This document shows, one piece after another, positions 55,117 to 63,644 of a stretch of DNA of 64,000 nt (positions within the stretch are counted from its first letter, which is position 1; each line of letters starts with the position of its first letter). The notes under the pieces were generated by a model. That model had not been told where the DNA came from, did no database searches, and was given only the letters and a program-made list of their open reading frames with translations. Source of the DNA: Marinobacter sp. SS13-12 (GTDB taxonomy: Bacteria; Pseudomonadota; Gammaproteobacteria; Pseudomonadales; Oleiphilaceae); assembly GCF_030227115.1 (NCBI RefSeq), contig NZ_JASSUA010000001.1, forward strand, positions 1,550,001 through 1,614,000. The letters run 5' to 3'. Both the position numbers and the translations under genes were made by a program.

Positions 55117-55427
55117 ATAGCGCTGCAATGCTGGCCGTTCTCGCGCTGTTTGCGGCCAGTTTGATCGTTAGAGTTTTACCTGTGCTGCTCCGGTTCGAAC
55201 TTGCCGCACCGTGGAAGGTCTATGTGGAGCAGGCGGTTCCGTCAGCGGTTTTCATTAATTTTATTGTTTATATTTTCTACAGCGAATTGGCCCGGGAGCC
55301 TCTTGCCGCGACAATTTCTCTGGCCCTGGTAGCTACTGTTGCCTTGCTGACGTCAATGGGACTGTTGATTTCGGCGTTGGTTGCTGCTGGCAGTTACTAC
55401 TCGCTTGTCTATTTCATGCCATTTTGA
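55113..55427 (+). CDS. azlD: AzlD-family exporter small subunit
   Basis: A 104-residue protein with about four hydrophobic helices and the AzlD opening LFAASLIVRVLPVLLRFELAA. It is the obligate partner of AzlC and is translationally coupled to it through ATGA. It is the last clear gene of the plus-strand peptide cluster. Confidence 0.9.
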   Translation: MNSAAMLAVLALFAASLIVRVLPVLLRFELAAPWKVYVEQAVPSAVFINFIVYIFYSELAREPLAATISLALVATVALLTSMGLLISALVAAGSYYSLVYFMPF

Positions 55428-55439
55428 GGACGACGAGCC

Positions 55440-55583
55440 TTGCTTAAACTAAATAGGCAAAGGCTCTGGTGTAATACCCCGCCGATTCGGTCAATGTCAG
55501 AGGGCCTGGAAGAGAAGCTGCTTGAACTGTTCAAGAACTATGTCGACAGAAAGTTTTTCACGAAAGGAAAATCTGTGGTCTAG
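55440..55583 (+). other. Short open frame after azlD, possible gene fragment
   Basis: A 47-codon frame from TTG continues in the same frame as azlD after its stop and encodes a peptide with the well-formed helix MSEGLEEKLLELFKNYV and a basic tail. There is no convincing ribosome site before TTG. Its stop overlaps the convergent DUF6933 stop. It may be the remnant C-terminus of a lost gene or simply chance; I cannot assign it. Confidence 0.25.
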
Positions 55584-56131
55584 CATTGTTCCAACAACTC
55601 CAGCATCGCCCGTTTTGGCCAGATACAACCCTTGACTCCCTTCGCAGAACAAGGCCGTTCGGCTAAAAAGGCGCCTGTTCTGTACGGCGCCAGATCGATG
55701 ATCGAGAGGTTGTCATACCAGATCTGATGCTCCAGATCCTGCTTCATCTGGTTCATGGTGGCCTGCACTGAGCGGTCGCATTCCGAGTCGCAAACCAGTT
55801 GCGAGAGTATATTTCCGGCAGTGTTCATTTGCGTCTCATTAGCACCGGATTTAATGAGAGTGTTCATCAGAGCGTCCTGAAACCACCAGTCCAGCTCCGC
55901 AAAGTCCGGTTTCGTGAGGCAAGTTGCCAGCACCGGAAAACGAGTGGTGTCATGAACGAACAACACACAGTTGCGGCGCTGGATGGTGAGCAGGTTGGCG
56001 TGCCAGCCGCTCATAGGGCTCTCAGCTTCATCATTAACTGCTTGCGGGAGCAATGCCTTCCTCTTTATCCGACCGGACGAATCCAGCGGCAGCTTTGCCA
56101 AAAGTTTCTTTGTGCAGTGGAGTTGGATCAT
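55580..56131 (-). CDS. DUF6933-type hypothetical protein
   Basis: A 183-residue soluble protein that begins MIQLHCTKKLLAKLP and has RRNCVLFVHDTTRFPVLATC with DWWFQDALMNTL. I recognise this as the DUF6933 type, of unknown function, often in accessory regions. ATG 56131 is preferred over the GTG at 56149 because family proteins start at MIQLHCTKK. It stands alone on the minus strand between the peptide cluster and the HipA-like pair. Confidence 0.7.
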   Translation of the reverse strand: MIQLHCTKKLLAKLPLDSSGRIKRKALLPQAVNDEAESPMSGWHANLLTIQRRNCVLFVHDTTRFPVLATCLTKPDFAELDWWFQDALMNTLIKSGANETQMNTAGNILSQLVCDSECDRSVQATMNQMKQDLEHQIWYDNLSIIDLAPYRTGAFLAERPCSAKGVKGCIWPKRAMLELLEQC

Positions 56132-56382
56132 AGGTTTCTGGCTTCGCACTCGGCTGACGTCTCACCACCGTCAACTTCGATTTGTGATGAAATGGTAAAA
56201 GATCTAACGTTTCATGCGGTTAAGTGTCTCGGGGTGTCGCTATACGATTAGTGATGAAATACACTTGCCTGAATACCTGCGCTGTTACAAGAAGAGAATA
56301 TGGGATACGGTTGAATCGTTCCACCGTGACCTTCAGTAAGATGTACCCGAGTAATCGTTGAGTAAAAGGGAATTTCATACCT

Positions 56383-57135
56383 GTGCCGAGTTTGCCTCCC
56401 CATGAAGTCGAGATCGTCGAGGTGTTGCGCCGCTCGGAACACGGTATGACTCTGCCGTTCATCTGCAGAGGCAATGATGGAGAGATTTATTTCGTCAAAG
56501 GCAGCGGTGCGGGCAGGCAGAGTCAGATTAACGAATGGATATCTGGCAACCTCGCTCTGGCCATGGGAATTCCCGTAGCCCCATTCAGACTTGTCGATGT
56601 TCCCGACGAGTTAGTCGATGTGTTGTCAGCGGAGGATGCGCTTGCGTTGGGTTGCGGCCCGGCTTTTGGATCGGTGGAACAGAGGATAACGGAGTTGGCT
56701 TTCTCCCAGATTCCTGATGTCCCATCTGAAATGCGTGGCTCTCTCCTTGTTTTCGATTGGTGGATATCCAACGTCGACCGTCAATTGACGAAAAACGGCG
56801 GAAACGCAAATTTATTCTGGGATGCGGAAACTCAGCGCCTTGTGGTCATCGACCACAACCAAGCCTTCGACCCGGATTTCGATCCAGATCATTTTTTCCG
56901 GTACCACGCCTTCAAGGACAGCGTGCCGGTCGCGTTCGATGACTTGATTGAGCGTCAGCACTATACTGATCGGATGGAACAGGCTTTGAGGGAGTGGGAC
57001 AACATAATCCAGGCCATTCCCGAGGAGTGGTCTTATATAGACCCCGAGATGACGATGAAACTGGACTTTGATCCGGATTCATTTCTGAAACACTTGCAGC
57101 GTTTTCGTAGCGACAACTTTTGGAACCGAAAATGA
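56383..57135 (+). CDS. HipA-like kinase-fold protein (HipA_2 type)
   Basis: A 250-residue compact relative of HipA kinases. It has a nucleotide-loop-like segment with Lys (EIYFVKGSGAG), the catalytic-loop-like NVDRQLTKNGGNANLFW, and the metal-binding Asp in LVVIDHNQAF. It is much shorter than HipA (about 440) and has no HipB partner. It starts with GTG and overlaps the next gene by four bases. Pairs of this kinase type with DUF3037 proteins are widespread; substrate and role, possibly defence or toxin-like, are not known. Confidence 0.8.
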   Translation: MPSLPPHEVEIVEVLRRSEHGMTLPFICRGNDGEIYFVKGSGAGRQSQINEWISGNLALAMGIPVAPFRLVDVPDELVDVLSAEDALALGCGPAFGSVEQRITELAFSQIPDVPSEMRGSLLVFDWWISNVDRQLTKNGGNANLFWDAETQRLVVIDHNQAFDPDFDPDHFFRYHAFKDSVPVAFDDLIERQHYTDRMEQALREWDNIIQAIPEEWSYIDPEMTMKLDFDPDSFLKHLQRFRSDNFWNRK

Positions 57136-57986
57136 CCAGGATAGCGTGCCAATACGCCATCGTGCGGTTTATGCCTTATATCGAGACGGGCGAGTTTGCC
57201 AATGTTGGTATTTTGCTGTGGGCGCCGAGAACCCGCTACCTGGGCTTCAAACTGCTTCGGAAAAAACATGCCCGTATCACGCAGTTTTTTGAAGAACTGG
57301 ACCGGGGGTTGTACCTCAAAACCATGGCGAATCTGGATGCTGAGTTGTGCAGAGTGCAGGGCATGCTGAAAGACCAGATCGGCGAGTTTGGTGACAACGA
57401 CCGGGAGTATGGATTTCATAAAGGCCTGTTTCAGGAGCTCATCCGACCCCGTGAAACCATTGTGCGGTTCAGCGAGCAGCGGGCAGTGCTGGCGGAGAAT
57501 CCAGAGCAAACACTGACTGGGCTCTACGAGTATTACGTTGGCAGGAACTTCGTCACCAGAGAATATCAGGAGACGGTTCTCGAGAGAGGCATCAAGAAAC
57601 TCCTGGAACAGCGGGATCTGGCCCGCCGTTTTACCAAACGCCGGATCGAAGATCAGCTTTACGGAGTCACCTTGCCCTTTGTTGAGCAAAAGGGCGATGA
57701 TGCCATCCGGGTGATTAAACCCCTGTTCTTGGGGCAGACCGACTCCACGGCTATCATTGAGCATGGCGGCAAGTGGAAGCTGAAAGTGGATCAGCTCCGC
57801 AAACGCCATCTGCTGAAAGGCCCCGTGTTATTTCCGGTTAAAGGCCCCGAGCGTGGCCAGATTAACGACGTTCGTGTAGAGGCGTTTGAGGAAACCCTTG
57901 CCAACCTGGCTGGCGATGGTATCGAAATAACCCTGCACACCGATAAAAACAGAATTCTCGAGTTTGCCGGATTGCATGGCCAGTAG
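57132..57986 (+). CDS. DUF3037 family protein
   Basis: A 284-residue protein of the DUF3037 type, recognised from YAIVRFMPYIETGEFANVGILLW near the start. The rest is helical and basic, without recognisable catalytic residues. It is translationally coupled to the HipA-like gene and probably works with it. It ends 135 bases before the end of hsdS. Confidence 0.82.
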   Translation: MTRIACQYAIVRFMPYIETGEFANVGILLWAPRTRYLGFKLLRKKHARITQFFEELDRGLYLKTMANLDAELCRVQGMLKDQIGEFGDNDREYGFHKGLFQELIRPRETIVRFSEQRAVLAENPEQTLTGLYEYYVGRNFVTREYQETVLERGIKKLLEQRDLARRFTKRRIEDQLYGVTLPFVEQKGDDAIRVIKPLFLGQTDSTAIIEHGGKWKLKVDQLRKRHLLKGPVLFPVKGPERGQINDVRVEAFEETLANLAGDGIEITLHTDKNRILEFAGLHGQ

Positions 57987-58040
57987 TGATCTCAGGCTCT
58001 TCGCCGGGTCTGATAGCACCTGCCGGCTTCCCTCCTGATG

Positions 58041-58065
58041 AACTTGTAAGTAATTCTTACAGGTT
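58041..58065. repeat. Short palindrome at the cargo/hsdS border
   Basis: Arms AACTTGTAAG and CTTACAGGTT (one mismatch) surround TAATT in the gap between the DUF3037 gene and hsdS. There is no T run. It could end the convergent transcripts or mark the edge of the inserted segment; neither is shown. Confidence 0.4.
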
Positions 58066-58121
58066 GCACCCCGACCGGAGTCGCCCTTGTCGGTGCTTCA
58101 GAACATAAGCGTGCAGACAGG

Positions 58122-59486
58122 CTAGATGGCCTCCTCCACTTGTTTCTCCACCTCAGGAATTCGGAGTTCGCCGGAGAGGAGTTTGGGGAGGAGGGTGTCT
58201 CGGAGCAATCCAAGAGACCGCGACTCGTTCGCCAGAGCCGTCATTTTCTCGAACCAGGCTTCGCAGTTATTTCGATACAGATCGAGAATGTCGGGCATTT
58301 TCGGGGTGCAGATGAAGTAATTGTCAAAACAAGAATTTTGGACTCGCTGTCGCCCTGAAGAACCTACCATGTTGGATATACAGTGCTGGCGAAATGCTTC
58401 TTGTCTCGCTAGCGCGGCTACGAAAGGGGTGCCAATTGCGTTTTTCGGTCGCATTACAATAAATTCTGTCGAGCCGAAGCCCGGGTCACCGAATGATAGG
58501 AAGTCGACTACTCCAGTCTTCCCATTTTCCAAACATGGCGTGATCCGGGCGAGCAGCACATCCCCGCGTTCAAACTTTGCACCACCCGCATATTCTTTTT
58601 CTGAAATTTCGCCGACACAGTAGCCTGATGTTGGCAAGGCTTTCATGTCTACGTGTTTCGCTTTTTGTCCCTTCTTTATCGTGACTTTGGGGTTGATCTC
58701 GATTGCTTCGCTCAGGGGAGTCACTTGCCACCCCTCCGGCACCCATCCCATTTCGTCCGTCAGCACAAACCGATCCGGGAACTGCTGGCGGATATGGTCG
58801 GGCAGGGGCTTGCGCCGGTCGCCGAGGGCGGCTCTGGCGTCGGCGCGGCTTTGCAGGGCTTCGGGGATGGGGTTGCCGGCGGCCAGGGCGTTGTCGATCA
58901 CCGGGTCGAAGTCCACGAACCAGCTTTTGAACAGGGCCTGGGCCATGGATTCGAGGGTGATGTTGATTTCTTGGTTGAGGGTAATTTTTTTGTCAAGGGC
59001 CCTGAGGACTCCTGAAATTCGTTTTTGCTCTTTAAGAGGCGGTATTCGTATTGGAAAAAAAGGCAGTTCTTTCAGGGCGATCCTATCTACTGTCGCCCCT
59101 GAAATCGTTCTGGTTTTAATCTCCCGTTGAAACTCTGGACCGAGGTATGCAAAGAGAAGGTATGAGGGATCGACTTTGTTTGTATCTGGTCTGAGTAGCC
59201 CCATTCTTCTTCCGAGACAGGCTTTGATGCCAGAGGGCATCAGGGCGGCGTCTCCAAGTCTCGTCTCGTAGGAAAACAGAATATCTCCTTGCTGAGGAGT
59301 TACTCTTCGGGTCCATTTTTCAAATTGCTCTTCACTTATGCGGGCTGATTTAGAAAGGTCTAGTTGGCCTCCAATAAGGCTAGATATGCTTAGAAAGTAA
59401 GGTCCCTCTGTAATTTTTTTGGGCGTTGCGTGGGGACCGTCAAATACTTGAGCAACTTTGCCAATTGTTGTCCACTCACTCCCCAT
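58122..59486 (-). CDS. hsdS: Type I restriction specificity subunit HsdS
   Basis: HsdS sets the DNA target of the type I complex. The 454-residue protein has two target-recognition domains (about residues 1-150 and 235-390), each followed by a helical spacer; the first spacer has KEQKRISGVLRALDKKITLN and FKSWFVDFDPV. The target sequence cannot be predicted. The first recognition domain and parts of the second are more AT-rich than the spacer, as often seen after domain exchange. It overlaps hsdM by 11 bases. Confidence 0.94.
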   Translation of the reverse strand: MGSEWTTIGKVAQVFDGPHATPKKITEGPYFLSISSLIGGQLDLSKSARISEEQFEKWTRRVTPQQGDILFSYETRLGDAALMPSGIKACLGRRMGLLRPDTNKVDPSYLLFAYLGPEFQREIKTRTISGATVDRIALKELPFFPIRIPPLKEQKRISGVLRALDKKITLNQEINITLESMAQALFKSWFVDFDPVIDNALAAGNPIPEALQSRADARAALGDRRKPLPDHIRQQFPDRFVLTDEMGWVPEGWQVTPLSEAIEINPKVTIKKGQKAKHVDMKALPTSGYCVGEISEKEYAGGAKFERGDVLLARITPCLENGKTGVVDFLSFGDPGFGSTEFIVMRPKNAIGTPFVAALARQEAFRQHCISNMVGSSGRQRVQNSCFDNYFICTPKMPDILDLYRNNCEAWFEKMTALANESRSLGLLRDTLLPKLLSGELRIPEVEKQVEEAI

Positions 59487-61047
59487 AACCCAACCCCTCT
59501 AAACTCCCTCGAATCACCGCATCCAGCTTCTCCCCCTCATCCATCTGCCGATACAGCATCTTGCTCAGCTCCGCCATCTTCACCTCAAACGGCACACCAT
59601 CGTCTTCAATCTCAGCCGCACCCACGTAACGGCCGGGGGTGAGCACATAATCATTGGCCTTGATGTCGTCGAGGGTGACCGCTTTGCAGAAGCCGGGTAC
59701 GTCTTCGTACTCACCATCCTTCGCCTCACCCCGCCAGGCGTGGTAAGTGCGGGCGATGTGGTTGATGTCGTCGGGGGTGAGTTCCTTGTGTACACGGCTG
59801 ATCATACTGCCCATGTTGCGAGCGTCGATGAACAGGGTTTCGCCTTCGCGGTTGCGGTGGTTGCTGTCGCTGTGACCGGGGATGGTCTGGGCCTTTTTGT
59901 TTTTGGTGAGGAACCACAGGCACACGGGGATCTGGGTGGTATAGAACAACTGGCCGGGCAGGGCGATCATGCAGTCCACCAGGTCGTTCTCGACCATTTT
60001 CTGGCGGATGGCACCCTCGCCCTTGGTGTTGGTGGACATGGAACCGTTGGCCATCACGAATCCGGCAGTACCGTGTTCGGACAGCTTGGCAATCATGTGC
60101 AGTATCCAGGCGTAGTTGGCGTTGCCGGTGGGCGGCACCTCGTAGCCGGCCCAGCGGGGGTCATCGGTGAGTTCGTCGGACGCACGCCACTGATCCATAT
60201 TGAACGGCGGGTTGGCCATGATGAAGTCCGCCTTCAGGTCCGGGTGCTGGTCCTTGAAGAAGCTGTCGGCCGGTACATCCCCCAGGTTGCCGGCAATGCC
60301 GCGAATGGCCAGGTTCATCTTGGCCAGTTTGTAGGTGGTGGCGGTGTATTCCTGGCCGTAGATGGAGATGTCTTTCTGGTTGCCCTGGTGGCTTTCCACA
60401 AACTTGATGGACTGCACGAACATACCGCCGGAGCCGCAACAGGGGTCGTAGATCTTGCCCTGGAACGGCTCGATCATCTCGGCCAGCAGGTTAACCACGC
60501 ATTTGGGCGTGTAGAACTCGCCGCCGCCCTTGCCTTCGGTGGCGGCGAACTTGCCGAGGAAGTATTCGTACACCCGGCCGACCACGTCTTGCTCGCGGTC
60601 TTCAACGGTGTCGATGTTGTCGATGGAGTCGATCAGCGCGGCCAGTTTGCTTACGTCGATGCCCAGGCGGGAGAAGTAGTTGTCCGGCAGGGCGCCGCGC
60701 AGGGATTTGTTGGTTTTTTCGATGGTCGACAGTGCGGTATCGATCTTCAGGGCGATGTCGTCCTGCTTGGCATGCTTGCGGATAAAGCTCCAGCGGGCTT
60801 CCGGTGGCAGGTAGAACACGTTTTTCATGGCGTAGAACTCCACCATGTCCACGTAATCGCCCTGGCCTTCATCAACCAGCGCCTGTTTGCGTTCCTCGAA
60901 CTTGTCGCTGACAAATTTCAGGAAGATCAGGCTGAGTACCACGTGCTTGTACTCGGAGGATTCCACCGTGCCGCGCAGTTTGTCGGCGGTGTCCCAGAGG
61001 GTCTGTTCGAAGCTTTTGGTGGTTTTTTTGCTTTGGGTTTTGGCCAT
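59476..61047 (-). CDS. hsdM: Type I DNA methyltransferase subunit HsdM
   Basis: HsdM is the N6-adenine methyltransferase of the complex. The 523-residue protein has an N-terminal helical domain (SFEQTLWDTADKLRGTVE), the SAM motif DPCCGSGGMFVQS and the catalytic ANPPFNMD. The start at 61047 (MAKTQSKK) matches usual family starts; a longer frame reaching 61140 has no support and runs into the terminator region. It is the first gene of the hsdMS unit. Confidence 0.96.
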   Translation of the reverse strand: MAKTQSKKTTKSFEQTLWDTADKLRGTVESSEYKHVVLSLIFLKFVSDKFEERKQALVDEGQGDYVDMVEFYAMKNVFYLPPEARWSFIRKHAKQDDIALKIDTALSTIEKTNKSLRGALPDNYFSRLGIDVSKLAALIDSIDNIDTVEDREQDVVGRVYEYFLGKFAATEGKGGGEFYTPKCVVNLLAEMIEPFQGKIYDPCCGSGGMFVQSIKFVESHQGNQKDISIYGQEYTATTYKLAKMNLAIRGIAGNLGDVPADSFFKDQHPDLKADFIMANPPFNMDQWRASDELTDDPRWAGYEVPPTGNANYAWILHMIAKLSEHGTAGFVMANGSMSTNTKGEGAIRQKMVENDLVDCMIALPGQLFYTTQIPVCLWFLTKNKKAQTIPGHSDSNHRNREGETLFIDARNMGSMISRVHKELTPDDINHIARTYHAWRGEAKDGEYEDVPGFCKAVTLDDIKANDYVLTPGRYVGAAEIEDDGVPFEVKMAELSKMLYRQMDEGEKLDAVIRGSLEGLGYGE

Positions 61048-61144
61048 CGAAATTACTGCATCCTGTGCCGGCTGTGAAATTGAAGGCTGCCGGATGGTTG
61101 GTCTGTTTGGAGGGCATTGTTGCCGTTTGGCGGCAGGCATTCAA

Positions 61145-61170
61145 GAAAAAAGCCCCCGGGATTGGGGGCT
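61145..61170 (-). terminator. Rho-independent terminator of the amino-acid ABC operon
   Basis: On the minus strand AGCCCCCAATCCCGGGGGCT forms a stem-loop followed directly by a run of T. It lies 19 bases after the ATPase gene stop and upstream of hsdM, and so insulates the restriction locus from the transporter operon. Confidence 0.9.
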
Positions 61171-61188
61171 CTGTTGGGCAGGCTCAGA

Positions 61189-61935
61189 TCAGTGCGACAG
61201 CACCCGGCTCAGGAACGATTGTGTACGTTCATTCTGCGGGTTGTCGAACACATCCGCCGGCTTGCCTTCCTCGACAATCTGGCCTTCGTGGATGTAGATC
61301 ACGCGGTCGGCGACTTCCCGGGCGAAGCCCATTTCGTGGGTCACCACCATCATGGTCATGCCTTCCCTGGCCAGTTCCCGTATAACATCCAGCACTTCGC
61401 CGATCATTTCCGGGTCCAGCGCCGAGGTGGGTTCGTCGAACAGCATCAGTCTGGGTTCCATGGCCAGCGCACGGGCAATGGCTACCCGTTGTTGCTGGCC
61501 GCCGGACAGATGGGTGGGGTACTTGTCTGCCTGGCTGGCAATGTCCACGCGGTTCAGCAACCGCTCTGCGGTCGCGTTGGCGATGGTCTGGGGAGTGTCC
61601 TTGACCTTCATGGGTGCCAGCATGATGTTTTTCTTCACGGTAAGGTGCGGGAAGAGATTGAACTGCTGGAATACCATGCCCACTTCCTTGCGGATTTCCG
61701 CCAGGGCTTTCGGATTGCCGCTTTTCGGCGCAAGCTCATTGCCGTCCACGATCAGCTTGCCGGATTCAAACTCTTCCAGGCCGTTGACGCAGCGGATGAG
61801 CGTCGATTTGCCGGAGCCACTGGCGCCGATGATGACCACCACTTCGCCGGCTTCAACGGTCAGGTCAATTTCCTTGAGGACATGCAGGGTACCGAAGTAC
61901 TTGTTCATGCCCCGCATTTGCACGATCTGTGTCAT
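61189..61935 (-). CDS. Polar amino-acid ABC transporter ATPase (GlnQ/HisP type)
   Basis: A 248-residue ATPase that powers amino-acid uptake. It has Walker [14 protein letters not shown], signature [15 protein letters not shown] and Walker [15 protein letters not shown]. It is the last gene of the binding protein-permease-ATPase operon and is followed by a terminator. Confidence 0.95.
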   Translation of the reverse strand: MTQIVQMRGMNKYFGTLHVLKEIDLTVEAGEVVVIIGASGSGKSTLIRCVNGLEEFESGKLIVDGNELAPKSGNPKALAEIRKEVGMVFQQFNLFPHLTVKKNIMLAPMKVKDTPQTIANATAERLLNRVDIASQADKYPTHLSGGQQQRVAIARALAMEPRLMLFDEPTSALDPEMIGEVLDVIRELAREGMTMMVVTHEMGFAREVADRVIYIHEGQIVEEGKPADVFDNPQNERTQSFLSRVLSH

Positions 61936-61948
61936 GGGTACCTATCCT

Positions 61949-62620
61949 TCAGACAGAAGCCAGTCCGCGCCGCTCGATGAAGCGGAGCACGAGAGAGAGG
62001 GAGAGGGTAATCGCGAGGTACATGAGCGCCACCACGAAGTAGACCTCGAAGGCGGTAAAGGTATTGGCGATATACACCTGGCCCTGACGAACCAGTTCGC
62101 CCACACCAATCACCGAGAACAGGGAGGTGTCCTTGATGCTCACGATCGCCTGATTGCCCAGGGGCGGGATCATGCGGCGGAAAGCCTGGGGCCAGATGAT
62201 CGACCAGAAGGTCTGGGACCGTGACAGGCCCAGGGACAGGCCGGCTTCAGTCTGGCCCTTGTCGATGGACTGCACGCCGCCCCGGACAACTTCGGAGATA
62301 TAGGCACCGGAGTTCAGGGCAATAGCTGCAATACCGGCAGTCAGCGGGTCAATGGGGCCGCCGACCAGATCGGGCAAACCATAGAAGATGAACAGCACCT
62401 GAACCAGAATCGGGGTGCCGCGAAAAATTTCGATGTAGGCGGTGGCAGGCCAGCGAAAGAACCATTTTTTATTGATACTCAGTAGGCCAAAAATGATACC
62501 GAGCACAAAGCCGATGGCGAGGCCGCCAAAGGAAATAAGAAGGGTGTAGGGAATACCTTTAAGCAGGTAAGGAATCGCGTTGATGGCAGCCTGCCAGTCA
62601 AACTGAAACTGGAATTCCAC
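61949..62620 (-). CDS. Polar amino-acid ABC transporter permease
   Basis: A 223-residue permease with five hydrophobic helices and the family loop YISEVVRGGVQSIDKGQTEA, followed by GLSRSQTFWSIIWPQA. It is the only permease gene in the operon, so the transporter probably uses a homodimer. It lies between the binding protein and the ATPase genes. Confidence 0.94.
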   Translation of the reverse strand: MEFQFQFDWQAAINAIPYLLKGIPYTLLISFGGLAIGFVLGIIFGLLSINKKWFFRWPATAYIEIFRGTPILVQVLFIFYGLPDLVGGPIDPLTAGIAAIALNSGAYISEVVRGGVQSIDKGQTEAGLSLGLSRSQTFWSIIWPQAFRRMIPPLGNQAIVSIKDTSLFSVIGVGELVRQGQVYIANTFTAFEVYFVVALMYLAITLSLSLVLRFIERRGLASV

Positions 62621-62684
62621 AGTGGATATCTCCGTTGGATGGGGAGTGGCCAGCCGGGGCGTTGTGCGCCCCGGCTTTGGTTTT

Positions 62685-63449
62685 TCAGTTTTCCTTGTCT
62701 TCCGGCAAGGGGCCGAACCATTTCTCGTAGATATCTTTGTAGGTGCCGTCTTCCTTCATCTCAGCCAGAGCGTGATTCACGTCGTCTACCCATTCGCTGC
62801 CGTCTTTCAGGGCGATGCCGTACTGCTGGCCTTCGTAAAGCTCACCAACGGTTTTGACCTTGCCTTCGCCTCGGGTCTTGGCGAAGTAGCCTACGTTTGG
62901 TGCGTCGTAGAACACTGCGTCAACAGCGCCGGACATAAGCGCCATGTACATGTCAGAACTGCCCGGGTACGGGGTCACACCGCCGTCCTCGTCCAGGGTT
63001 TTCATCAGGTAGTCGTAACTGGTGCTGCCAATTTTGGTGCCGATCTTCTTGCCTTCGAGGTCGGAAATCTCTTCGACCTCATCGTTGTCCTGGCGCACCA
63101 TAATCCGCAGGCCGGAATCGTAATACGGGTCGGAAAAATCAACGATTTCCTCACGCTCTTCGGTAATGGTAATACCTGCGATGGCGATATCCACGTTACC
63201 GGTCTGCAGGGCAGGGATGATGCCATTGAAGTCCATGGTGTTCAGGTCGATCTCAAAGCCGGCACGATCGGCCACTTCGCGGATGATCTCCATATCGAAC
63301 CCGATCATCTCACCGGTTTCCTGGTCCATCATCTCGAAAGGTACGAAGCTGGGGTCGGTGACAACACGCAGGGTCTCTGCGCTGACGGTTCCTGCGGCCA
63401 CGGTGAATGCCAGGGTTGCGCCAACTGTTTTAATCCATTTGGTGCTCAT
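62685..63449 (-). CDS. Polar amino-acid ABC transporter substrate-binding protein
   Basis: A 254-residue periplasmic binding protein with a Sec signal (KTVGATLAFTVAAGTVSA) and the type 2 fold; motifs include DPSFVPFEMMDQETGEMIGFD and AIAGITITEEREEIVDFSDP. The likely ligand is glutamine, glutamate, cystine or a similar amino acid. ATG 63449 follows AGGAGA; an upstream in-frame ATG was rejected. It is the first gene of the operon. The 312 bases upstream hold its promoter region and a REP doublet. Confidence 0.93.
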   Translation of the reverse strand: MSTKWIKTVGATLAFTVAAGTVSAETLRVVTDPSFVPFEMMDQETGEMIGFDMEIIREVADRAGFEIDLNTMDFNGIIPALQTGNVDIAIAGITITEEREEIVDFSDPYYDSGLRIMVRQDNDEVEEISDLEGKKIGTKIGSTSYDYLMKTLDEDGGVTPYPGSSDMYMALMSGAVDAVFYDAPNVGYFAKTRGEGKVKTVGELYEGQQYGIALKDGSEWVDDVNHALAEMKEDGTYKDIYEKWFGPLPEDKEN

Positions 63450-63644
63450 ACAATCTCCTGTTTTTTGCTTTTGTTGCCCGTGCACCTGGTGGAGTGCTCC
63501 GGAAATGCAGGCTGATCAAGCCAGTTCTTCCCGGGGGCAGTTAATGGAACTGCAACTTTTATACTTTAGACCATAGGTCAGAGATGTACAGGAAATCAAT
63601 TGGTTGGAGGAGCGGAGAGGCAGGAGGAGAAGGCTGGAGGAAGT

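Noticed and set aside
56383-57135. Classical HipBA toxin-antitoxin system
   Set aside because: There is no HipB-like gene and the protein is far shorter than HipA; the partner is a DUF3037 protein.
50598-58121. Integrative element or prophage
   Set aside because: No integrase, transposase, tRNA target or direct-repeat ends were seen; only compositional difference supports transfer.
59740-61077. Plus-strand open frame of 445 codons opposite hsdM
   Set aside because: Shadow of hsdM with a Gly/Val/His-rich translation and no ribosome site.
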